This document shows, one piece after another, positions 34,968 through 42,534 of a stretch of DNA of 64,000 nt. The stretch spans positions 744,001 to 808,000 of the forward strand of contig JBBCGS010000006.1 of NCBI GenBank assembly GCA_037200125.1. Reading direction: 5' to 3'. Position 1 is the first letter of the stretch, and every line of letters starts with the position of its first letter. The DNA comes from JADGHX01 sp037200125. Its GTDB lineage: Bacteria; Pseudomonadota; Gammaproteobacteria; Steroidobacterales; Steroidobacteraceae. The notes below the pieces were generated by a model. The model saw nothing but the letters and a program-made list of their open reading frames with translations. It made no database searches and was not told where the DNA came from. Both the position numbers and the translations under genes were made by a program.

Positions 34968-35733
34968 GCGATTCGAACACGTGCACGAGCAGGAAGCCGA
35001 GCACCGGCGGAATACCTTTCCGGTAGACGTGCGGCCCGGAGCGCGTGCGCCGCCGGCCGAACTCGCCGTACTGGGTGCGCGCCTGATTGAGCTCATCCCT
35101 GAAATCCACGCCTTCCGCACGCAGCCTGCGATAGAGCGCGCCGCTCTTCACATCGACCACCTTGGTGTGATCGATGGCCACGGCATCCACCACGTGCAGC
35201 GAGCCCTTGTCGCGCATCAGGCAGGCCCACGCCCAGTCGATGCCCCAGGTGCTGCGCGAACCCGAGAACGTCGGCAGCAGCCGCTCGAGCGTGGGGGCGG
35301 AGAAACAGGCGGCCATCACCTCGACGAACGACACCCGCCGCAATTCGCAAACCCGGTTCTCGACCGTGACGTTGTGGTTGAAGAACGTGCTCCACTTCAA
35401 CGCCGGCTGGGCAAGCTCGATGTGGTGCCGATCGCAGAGGGTGAGCAGGCGAGAGATGTCGCCAGGCTCGAAGTAGACGTCGTCATCGAGCAGCAGGTAG
35501 TACCGGTAGCCGCGCGAACGCAAGTCGGTGCGCCAGAACTCGACGAACCCGTCGAACTTGTTGCCCCCGCCGGTGCTGTACATCTCCGCCAGGTCATCCG
35601 GCGGCTGGGCCGAGGCCCAATAGCTCACGGCGCAATCCCAGTTGCGGTGAGGATCTTCCGCCAGGAGCCGGGGATGCAGCGAGTTGGGCCCGGAGCGGAA
35701 GAAGACCAGATAGTCCCGGCGAGGCGCGCTCAC
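34897..35733 (-). CDS. DUF707 family protein, glycosyltransferase-like
   Basis: The GTG start at 35733 overlaps the preceding stop as GTGA. The 278-residue product has a central block like DUF707 proteins: YYLLLDDDVYFEPGDISRLL with a DDD acidic motif, HHIELAQPALKWSTFFNHNV, and VDAVAIDHTKVVD. The acidic motif and overall pattern recall GT-A glycosyltransferases, which use such acids to hold a metal and a nucleotide sugar; this activity is inference. It is last in a five-gene carbohydrate operon and overlaps the kinase gene from the other side. Confidence 0.7.
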   Translation of the reverse strand: MSAPRRDYLVFFRSGPNSLHPRLLAEDPHRNWDCAVSYWASAQPPDDLAEMYSTGGGNKFDGFVEFWRTDLRSRGYRYYLLLDDDVYFEPGDISRLLTLCDRHHIELAQPALKWSTFFNHNVTVENRVCELRRVSFVEVMAACFSAPTLERLLPTFSGSRSTWGIDWAWACLMRDKGSLHVVDAVAIDHTKVVDVKSGALYRRLRAEGVDFRDELNQARTQYGEFGRRRTRSGPHVYRKGIPPVLGFLLVHVFESLKVFARQQKKLKRYWHKRAAAAR

Positions 35734-38000
35734 TGCGTTGGAATCTCGACAAAACTGCTGTTGTACCAGCGGATCCGCACGGGAACGCCGGCGTCTTCGA
35801 TGGATTCTTCGCTCACATCGTCTCCCGTGCCGTAGTTGAGTTGCTGATCGGCGCGTTTATTTATACCGAGCGCCATGATCAGCCGGCTGCCCGCCTGCAG
35901 CCTGCGCGCCATCATACGCTCGCTCTGGAACGATAGCTGCTGCCGCACACCCGCCCGCAGCAGGCGACGTTTGGCGCGGTCGCCGACCCGCTCCCGGGCA
36001 TAGCTCGCGCGGAACGCGTAGGCGGGGTCGAAGAGCTTCACGTAGTCGCCGTTCGGCCGCAGTTCGTAGAGCGACACGACGAGATCCATATCCACCTTGT
36101 TCACCGTGAAATCGAGTTGTCCATGCAACAGCCCGGCGACGTCCACCGCCTGCTTCAGCGGCTCGCTCACGAACAGCTCCCCATCCCGCGCCTTCAACGT
36201 TCTCTGCAGCAGCTCCCGCGCGGGGCGCCAGCCGATGTCGCTGCGATCCTGCAGATCGAAGGTCTGCGGCAGGAAAGTGAGCTTCTCGGCACGCTCGGCG
36301 GAAAGGCGGTTCAGGTCGCTGCTGAGCGAAGAAGATTCGATCAGATACAAGCGTAGCGGCTTGCGATCCGGCCCGTCGACTGTCGCCGAGTGGCGCCATT
36401 CGTTTGCGCCCGTGAGCTGATAGTTGACGTTCGCGCTCAGCAGCGCCGGGCGCTTCTCACCCTTGAGGGCATGGTCGAACCACTCGTACCAGGCATCGTG
36501 GAGTTCCACGATGGCCGCGCTATCCAGCTGCAAACCACGCAGGGAAGACGCCGGGCCGCGTTCGATGCTCTGATCGTCGTAAGGCCCGATCAGCAGCGCG
36601 TGGTTGGCGTGCGCGTTGTGCTGGTGATGTTGGGTAAAGTAATAGAGTGAGGCCGCGGCACCCGACGAGTAATAGCCCGTAACCGTCAGCACCGGGATGT
36701 TGATGCGCGCGAACTCTTCCCGGAACGGCAGCATCTTCTGCCAGTACCGGTCGTAACTCGGGTGATTCAGCCAACCTCGGAAGATCGTGCTCGCGCGGCC
36801 GGGCAGCGTCGGAAACTCGCGATAGCGGCGGCCGTTCTTGTACCAGTCCTCATCGAGCGCTCGCCAGCGCGCGTCGTCCGTCACGAGCTTGTCGTCCGGC
36901 GCGGCCGTCACGCCGTACAGCCATTGGTAGGAATGGTTCAGGAAAATTCCGCCTGACATCGGCAGGTCGACGCCCGGCGCCATGGGATCGTAAGTCACGA
37001 TGGCTTTCAGCGCGGGCGGTACACGCTTCGCGGCCGCCCATGCCACGTAGCCCCCGTAGTGGGTGCCGAGCAGGCCGACACGGCCGTTGCTCCACGTCTG
37101 CTTCGCCATCCACTCGATCACGGCGCGCGCGTCGTCACCGTCGGTCTGGAACGGCTGCGAGGCGTCCGTCTTGTCCCGCAGCCCGCGAACGCGCGCGAAC
37201 ACGCTGACGTAGCCATGCGCGGCGGGTTCGCGCGTATCGCGGGTCTCTGTATCGAGCGCGAACTCGAGGATCGCCGGCAGCTTGCCGGACACGATTCGGG
37301 GGCGAACCACCGTTGCCGTGATGATGGCCGTCTTCGAGACCGGGATCGTCACATCCTCTTCGGTGACGTAGCGCCGTTTGTCCTCGGCCGCGACGAGCGG
37401 ACGGACGACAGCGCTGAAGCTCCTGTAGCCCTCATAGGCGAACCAGGCCCAGATGAGGTCCAGCGCATCGTTCAGTGCGATGCCGGTCTTGCCACGGCGC
37501 TGATCGAGCGCGCGCTGCAGGCCTTCCTGCAAGGGCTGTACGGGTGTCGTCAACGAACCCTCGAGCACGTGAGCGTCGAGGTCGTCGATGCGATTCAGGG
37601 CGTCGCGAAACGCCTGAGCGTAGGCATTGCCGAACGGAGTGCGCACCTGACTCTCGATCGCCCGGGCGCGCGCGTAGATGTCGTACACCAAGGCGCGACT
37701 CGCCGGCGGCCGGCCGGTGTTCGCGCCGCGCTGTCGCTCCTGCAGTGACTGGCGCGTGGCGTACGCGGAAACCGGATCGCCCGCGATCATCTGGAGCGCC
37801 GAGAGATTCGAGAGATAGCGATCCTGATCGTTCTCCTGATAGACCGGCAGGATTCGCTGCGCGAGATCGCGCATCGCCGCCGGCAGCGCGGGGTCGGCCG
37901 CGCTCGCGGGGGGACGGAAGTCGAAATCCTGCGCCAACGCGAGCGAGGGTGCGATGACGATCGCCAGCAGCAGCAGGATTCTCGCAGCCAGGAGATTCAT
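35730..38000 (-). CDS. CocE/NonD-like hydrolase with altered catalytic residues
   Basis: ATG 38000 gives a Sec signal peptide (NLLAARILLLLAIVIAPSLA) and a 756-residue exported protein. A helical N-terminal part (to about 240) precedes an X-Pro dipeptidyl-peptidase/CocE-type alpha/beta-hydrolase domain and a jelly-roll C-terminal domain (DGELFVSEPLKQAVDVAGLL). The nucleophile elbow, normally GxSYGG, reads GTHYGGY with His314. The Asp position (normally GWYD) reads GYYSSG, and the His position (normally GPWTH) reads GPYDDQ. All three triad residues thus appear replaced, so it may be a pseudoenzyme or use another chemistry. The frame is open upstream to 38228 but overlaps the ABC gene. Both ends are joined to neighbours by 4-base overlaps. 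Confidence 0.75.
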   Translation of the reverse strand: MNLLAARILLLLAIVIAPSLALAQDFDFRPPASAADPALPAAMRDLAQRILPVYQENDQDRYLSNLSALQMIAGDPVSAYATRQSLQERQRGANTGRPPASRALVYDIYARARAIESQVRTPFGNAYAQAFRDALNRIDDLDAHVLEGSLTTPVQPLQEGLQRALDQRRGKTGIALNDALDLIWAWFAYEGYRSFSAVVRPLVAAEDKRRYVTEEDVTIPVSKTAIITATVVRPRIVSGKLPAILEFALDTETRDTREPAAHGYVSVFARVRGLRDKTDASQPFQTDGDDARAVIEWMAKQTWSNGRVGLLGTHYGGYVAWAAAKRVPPALKAIVTYDPMAPGVDLPMSGGIFLNHSYQWLYGVTAAPDDKLVTDDARWRALDEDWYKNGRRYREFPTLPGRASTIFRGWLNHPSYDRYWQKMLPFREEFARINIPVLTVTGYYSSGAAASLYYFTQHHQHNAHANHALLIGPYDDQSIERGPASSLRGLQLDSAAIVELHDAWYEWFDHALKGEKRPALLSANVNYQLTGANEWRHSATVDGPDRKPLRLYLIESSSLSSDLNRLSAERAEKLTFLPQTFDLQDRSDIGWRPARELLQRTLKARDGELFVSEPLKQAVDVAGLLHGQLDFTVNKVDMDLVVSLYELRPNGDYVKLFDPAYAFRASYARERVGDRAKRRLLRAGVRQQLSFQSERMMARRLQAGSRLIMALGINKRADQQLNYGTGDDVSEESIEDAGVPVRIRWYNSSFVEIPTQ

Positions 38001-39808
38001 TGCGTCTCGCGCACCACGGCTGTTTCGTCGCGCGCCCCTTCCGTGTTGCCGTTCTCGGCCGGGGCCTTCATCAGATGCAGCACGCGCGCGAACAGCGGCA
38101 GGTGCATGTGCGAATTGCGCCCGATGTGGATGATCGTCGTTTGCTGGAAATCGTGCGTGAAGATGTCGATGACGCGCTCGAGTGTCGCATCGTCCAGTGA
38201 CGCGAACGTGTCGTCGAGCAAAACCCACGGAGGAGCCTGCAGCACCACACGGGCCAGCGCCAGCGCCAGTTGCTCGTCCTGGTTCAGGTCCCGATCCCAG
38301 CGCTGGGTTTCATCGAGCATGGACACCAGCCGGCCGAGACCGATGCGCTCCAGCGCCTGCACGTAGTGGCTCTCCTCGAAGCGATCGGCCTTGAGCGGAT
38401 ACGCGAGCACCTCGCGCAGCGTGCCGCGTGGCAGGTACGGCGTTCCCCGAGGCACGTAGAGCATCGCCTCGCCCTTCGGACGAACGATGCGACCGCTGCC
38501 CCACGGCCACAGCCCCGCGAGCGCACGGAACAGCGGCGTCTTGCCTTCGCCCGGCGCGCCGCAGATGAGCACGTGCTCGCCCGCGTTGATGGAAATATTG
38601 TGCTCCTGGAACATCTCGCGCCCGATGGGTGAATCGACTTGCACGTTCTCGAGCGTCATCACGCCCGGCGGCCCTTCCTCATAGGTTATGCGACTCTTGA
38701 AGTCGCGCTTCATGTCCGTGGCCACGAGCGCCTGGCGGAAGTTCGCAACGCGCAGGAGCGTGGCGCGCCAGTCCGCAATGACACTGAAGTTGTCTACGAA
38801 CCAGCGCAGTGAGCCTTGTGCCTGGGTGAACGCGGCGGCGGCCATCATCATGCCCCCGAAGGTCGTCTTGCCGCCGAAGTACAGCGGCGCGGCCACGAGG
38901 ATCGGCGCGATGCCCGTGATCCAGCCGAACCCCGCAGTCACCCACGTGAGGTTGGTGAGGCCGCTGACGAGGCGCGTCATCGCCGTTATTACGCTGCCGA
39001 GATGCCCCTCGACGCGTCGACGCTCGTCCGCCTCGCCTTCGGCGAGCGCGATGCCATCGACGTGCTCATTGATGCGCACGAGAGAGAAACGCAGGTCCGC
39101 CTCGCGTGCGTAGCGGTCCGCGTTTCGACGAATGAGACTACGACCGACGATGTAGCTCAGCAGCGAGCCCACGAGAGCGTAGGAAATCGCGGCCCACAGC
39201 ATGAACCCCGGCACCCGATAGTCGACAGCGCCGACGCGGATCTCGAAGTCGTTCGAGATGTTCCACAGCACGCCGGCAAAGCTGACGAGCAACACGGTGG
39301 CCTGGAACAGGCCGACGGACAGATCCGTCGACAGATCGCAGAGCTTGTTCGTGTCATCGCTCATGCGCTGGTCGGGGTTCACGCCCATCGGCCCGCCGGC
39401 GGTCGCAAGCCAGAACGCGCGGCGCGGTGCCATCCAGAGCGCGAGCAGGTCTCGTGTGAGACCTTCGCGCAGGCGGTACTTCGTAGTCTCGGTGAGCCAG
39501 CGCTGGCCCACGTTCAGCACGAGCAGCGTGCCCACGATGCCGAACCACACACCCAGCTGATGAAGAAAGTCGTTGAGGTCGCGGCGAGACAGCGCGTCGT
39601 AGAACGGCTTGTTCCAGCGGTTCAGCACGATCTGGCCGTATGAGGTGAGCAGGATGACCACGACCAGGACGGTCACCAGCAACGTGATCCGCTTGCCGAT
39701 CGGCGACGCGAAGATCGCCCGCAGGATCATGCCGATCTGGCGGATCGCGCCCGTTTTGGCGGCCTGCTCGAACTCCGAGGCGGCGAAGACGTCCGTCTTT
39801 TCCGTCAT
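37997..39808 (-). CDS. SbmA/BacA/YddA-like ABC transporter (fused permease-ATPase)
   Basis: A 603-residue half-transporter from ATG 39808, which overlaps the GH15 stop as ATGA. The N-terminal membrane domain is of the ABC-membrane-2 type (ITLLVTVLVVVILLTSYGQI, NRWNKPFYDALSRRDLNDFL), like SbmA and YddA. The ATPase domain starts near 390. Walker A is GAPGEGKT. The signature reads LNQDEQLALALARV in place of LSGGEQ. Walker B is WVLLDDTFASLDD, with Asp where the catalytic Glu is usual. Transport may therefore be slow or proton-assisted, as for SbmA, which has no ATPase; this is inference. The substrate is unknown; neighbours suggest oligosaccharides. Confidence 0.85.
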   Translation of the reverse strand: MTEKTDVFAASEFEQAAKTGAIRQIGMILRAIFASPIGKRITLLVTVLVVVILLTSYGQIVLNRWNKPFYDALSRRDLNDFLHQLGVWFGIVGTLLVLNVGQRWLTETTKYRLREGLTRDLLALWMAPRRAFWLATAGGPMGVNPDQRMSDDTNKLCDLSTDLSVGLFQATVLLVSFAGVLWNISNDFEIRVGAVDYRVPGFMLWAAISYALVGSLLSYIVGRSLIRRNADRYAREADLRFSLVRINEHVDGIALAEGEADERRRVEGHLGSVITAMTRLVSGLTNLTWVTAGFGWITGIAPILVAAPLYFGGKTTFGGMMMAAAAFTQAQGSLRWFVDNFSVIADWRATLLRVANFRQALVATDMKRDFKSRITYEEGPPGVMTLENVQVDSPIGREMFQEHNISINAGEHVLICGAPGEGKTPLFRALAGLWPWGSGRIVRPKGEAMLYVPRGTPYLPRGTLREVLAYPLKADRFEESHYVQALERIGLGRLVSMLDETQRWDRDLNQDEQLALALARVVLQAPPWVLLDDTFASLDDATLERVIDIFTHDFQQTTIIHIGRNSHMHLPLFARVLHLMKAPAENGNTEGARDETAVVRETQ

Positions 39809-41139
39809 CGCGCGGCGACAGCCTGGCGCGCGGTGACGCAGGAGATGAGCGCGGCGTAACTCCATGCGAGATGCTTCGCCGAAGTCTGCTCGCCGGTGCG
39901 CTGATCGAACTGTTCGGAAAGATCGCCGCTCGTGGGCGTGAAGGCGCGCGTGGTGGCGAGAAAACCGTCACCGTGCTCGACCCACTTTCGCCGCTCCTCG
40001 CGTCCCGGCGCATACGCGGCGGCGGCGAGGAAGCAGAACTCGGACGCGCCAAACGTAGAGAAGTAGTACGCGCCGCCTGAGTAGTAAACGTCGCCCTGGT
40101 AGCGGCCCATCGCGGGAGCGCGATCTTTCGGGAGCTGATGATTGATGGGATACATCGCCCCGAAGAGCGCTTCGAGACGTTCGAGCGTGGCCTGCATGCG
40201 CGGATCGCGCGCCGTGTGCACATCACCCGGCCCCGCGGTGTGCACGGCGCTCAGGATGACGGCGATATCCAGCTCTTTCGTGGACTTCGCGCCTGCCGGC
40301 AGAACTCGCGAGCGATAGTAGCCGGCGCTTTCCAGCCAGAAGCCATCGAGCATTCTCTGGATCGCTTGCGCTTCGGCCTGGAGCGCATCGGCCTCTGTGC
40401 TCTGACCTCCCGCTCTCAGCCACTCCGCGCCTTCACTCAACGCAGCGGCCGAAACGCGCAGTGTGTAGTAGTGATGGCCCGACTCTTCTTCCCAAATGTC
40501 GAACGACGGCTCACGCCAGTGTTTCGCAGTGAATGCGAGATCTACTTGAAGCAATCGAGGAGCGTCGCCCAGCGAGGCGCCGCGTGCGCGAAGCGTGCGC
40601 ATCCACTTCAGCACCGCGAGTGCTCGCAGCGGTGGTCCATCGTGCTGCGGTCGCGCCCACTTCGAAATATCGATTGTGCCGTCAGGGTTCACGCGCGTAT
40701 CGGCGGATACCGCGCTCCCGCGCACTGTCTCCAGTTCCTCGTTCGGGCGCACGTACTTCTGGAAGTCGGGCGTCACCTTCTCGCGCCACGCTGGTTCGGC
40801 AACGAGCGCGCGCCCATCGAGCGATTCGAGCGAGAGACTGAAACGCACGAAGTCGGCGAAGTGCGCGATCGCTTCCTCGCCCATCCGGCCCGCCCCGTAG
40901 AGCAGGCGCACGGCGTCGATCACGACCGCCGAGTCGCGGAACCAGTGGAAGAAATAGTCCGGGTCCGGGTCATAGGCTCCGGGCACCGGCGAGGCGATGA
41001 TCGAGCCGGCCGCGGGCCGCCGGCTCTGCCCGAACCCCGGCCGCTCCTTCACGAGGCCCACCGCCGAAACGCTGGCCATCATCGCGACCGCGGCGTGCCG
41101 GTACTCGTGATCGAGCCATTGTTCCAGCGCCTGCGTCAC
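39805..41139 (-). CDS. GH15 family glucoamylase-like hydrolase
   Basis: An (alpha/alpha)6-barrel glycosidase of 444 residues. GTG 41139 overlaps the GH144 stop as GTGA and is preferred to the ATG at 41226 inside that gene. Family blocks are AYDPDPDYFFHWFRDSAVVI (substrate binding), IWEEESGHHYYTLRVS (region of the catalytic acid Glu), STKELDIAVILSAVH and EQFDQRTGEQTSAKHLAWSY (catalytic base region). No signal peptide is seen, so it should be cytoplasmic. GH15 enzymes release glucose from the non-reducing ends of alpha-glucans or hydrolyse trehalose. Confidence 0.85.
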   Translation of the reverse strand: MTQALEQWLDHEYRHAAVAMMASVSAVGLVKERPGFGQSRRPAAGSIIASPVPGAYDPDPDYFFHWFRDSAVVIDAVRLLYGAGRMGEEAIAHFADFVRFSLSLESLDGRALVAEPAWREKVTPDFQKYVRPNEELETVRGSAVSADTRVNPDGTIDISKWARPQHDGPPLRALAVLKWMRTLRARGASLGDAPRLLQVDLAFTAKHWREPSFDIWEEESGHHYYTLRVSAAALSEGAEWLRAGGQSTEADALQAEAQAIQRMLDGFWLESAGYYRSRVLPAGAKSTKELDIAVILSAVHTAGPGDVHTARDPRMQATLERLEALFGAMYPINHQLPKDRAPAMGRYQGDVYYSGGAYYFSTFGASEFCFLAAAAYAPGREERRKWVEHGDGFLATTRAFTPTSGDLSEQFDQRTGEQTSAKHLAWSYAALISCVTARQAVAAR

Positions 41140-42464
41140 CGCCGGGTGGCCTTCAGATGGGGGCTCTTGAACCCGAGCCGGCGCAGGCCGGCCCGCACTT
41201 CCGGCACCGCCATGAACAGCTTCCACAAGAGGCCCGTGCGATGGTTTTCCATCATCACGATGATGGGCCCCTGGTCGATGGCCAGGAAAGTGTCTGCGTA
41301 CCAGTTCTGGCTTTCGCAGAAGGCATCGACGAAGCCGAACGGGCCCCAGGCCCGATCCCCATGCCGCTCGAGCAGATGCCGGAGCACGGCCATCACTTCG
41401 CCCGGCGCGTAAGGCAGGCTCGCAAGCGCTGCCGTGGGAGAAATGGTGCCGTTGTCGTTATCGGGCGCGTGCGCGGCGTAGCCGGAGGGGTCATCGCTCG
41501 CCGTGAGCCCCCAGCAGGATTCGCCGTAACCCTTGTAATTGCCCGGATTGGTCACGCAATGCGCCCGATTGATGCGCACGTGACGCACGTTCTGTTCCCA
41601 GTAGTCCGCATGCCGATCCTTCAGCCCGCGCGGATCGAGACCGCAGAACGAATAGTGTGCGAAAAATAGCGGGCCGCCGTAAGGCATGCCCAGCGGCAAA
41701 GTTGTGCCGTAGTAGGACTTACCGTTCCGAAAACCACCGCCGTGCGCGTAACCCTTGTGGTACACGGCCGGGTCGATTGCGTGGCGGGGCGAAGACGCCG
41801 CCAGCACATACGTGATGAGGCACTCGTTCCAGCCGTGGATGGCGTGGCCCACCGCCCAGCCGTTGTTCGGGCTCCAGTGCCAGTAGAGAACCTTCTGCCC
41901 GTCCTGCGTGAACCAGTTCCATTCCACATCGTTCCACAGGATGTCGATGAGGGAGCGCGCGGCGGCCTCGGCGGGGGTGTCCCGATCGAAGTACTGGCGC
42001 GCGCAGAGCAGCCCCATGAACAGGAACGAGGTCTCGACGAGATCGGCCGCGTCGTCCTTGCGCCAGAACGGAATCGTTTCGCCGGTGCGGCCGTTCATGA
42101 AGTGCGGGAGCGCGCCGTGGTAGCAGCGGGCCGTCATCAGCAGATCCAGCATCCGGCGCAGCCGTTCGAGCGCTTCATCACGCGTGACCCAGCCCCGCTC
42201 GGCGGCGACGATGAACGCCATGACACCGAAGCCCGAGCCTCCGATGGCCACCTTGTCATCGGCCGGCTGCTCTTGCGTGGTGCGACGATCGTAAGCCAAC
42301 CCGCTCGAGATATGCGCCCCTTCCCAGAAGAAGCGGAAAGTCTGGCGTTGCACGGCTTCCAGCAGCGCGTCATCGGGCAGTGCGGCCAGGCTCGCGGCGC
42401 TGACACGCGCACGGTTACGTTTGCCGCCGGACCCCGCGGCGGGCACCTCTTTCGACTTCGCCAA
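41136..42464 (-). CDS. GH144/glucoamylase-domain (PF10091) protein, probable endo-beta-1,2-glucanase
   Basis: A 442-residue protein of the family first called putative glucoamylase and later shown to include GH144 endo-beta-1,2-glucanases. Characteristic blocks are RQTFRFFWEGAH, YDRRTTQEQPADDKVAIGGS, FMNGRTGETIPF, DDAADLVETSFLFMGLLCAR, WHWSPNNGWAVGHAIHGWNE and AYDPFGFVDAF-type FGFVDAFCESQNWY. TTG 42464 is chosen because AAGGAG lies 5 bases before it; the frame is open to 42599, but that part overlaps the divergent GH3 gene. No signal peptide is visible. It is the first gene of the minus-strand operon. Confidence 0.82.
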   Translation of the reverse strand: MAKSKEVPAAGSGGKRNRARVSAASLAALPDDALLEAVQRQTFRFFWEGAHISSGLAYDRRTTQEQPADDKVAIGGSGFGVMAFIVAAERGWVTRDEALERLRRMLDLLMTARCYHGALPHFMNGRTGETIPFWRKDDAADLVETSFLFMGLLCARQYFDRDTPAEAAARSLIDILWNDVEWNWFTQDGQKVLYWHWSPNNGWAVGHAIHGWNECLITYVLAASSPRHAIDPAVYHKGYAHGGGFRNGKSYYGTTLPLGMPYGGPLFFAHYSFCGLDPRGLKDRHADYWEQNVRHVRINRAHCVTNPGNYKGYGESCWGLTASDDPSGYAAHAPDNDNGTISPTAALASLPYAPGEVMAVLRHLLERHGDRAWGPFGFVDAFCESQNWYADTFLAIDQGPIIVMMENHRTGLLWKLFMAVPEVRAGLRRLGFKSPHLKATRR

Positions 42465-42534
42465 AACCACTCCTTTTTTCTTGCGGATCGCGCATGATCC
42501 TAGCGCGTTTTCACGATGCGAACCTGAGCCTTCG

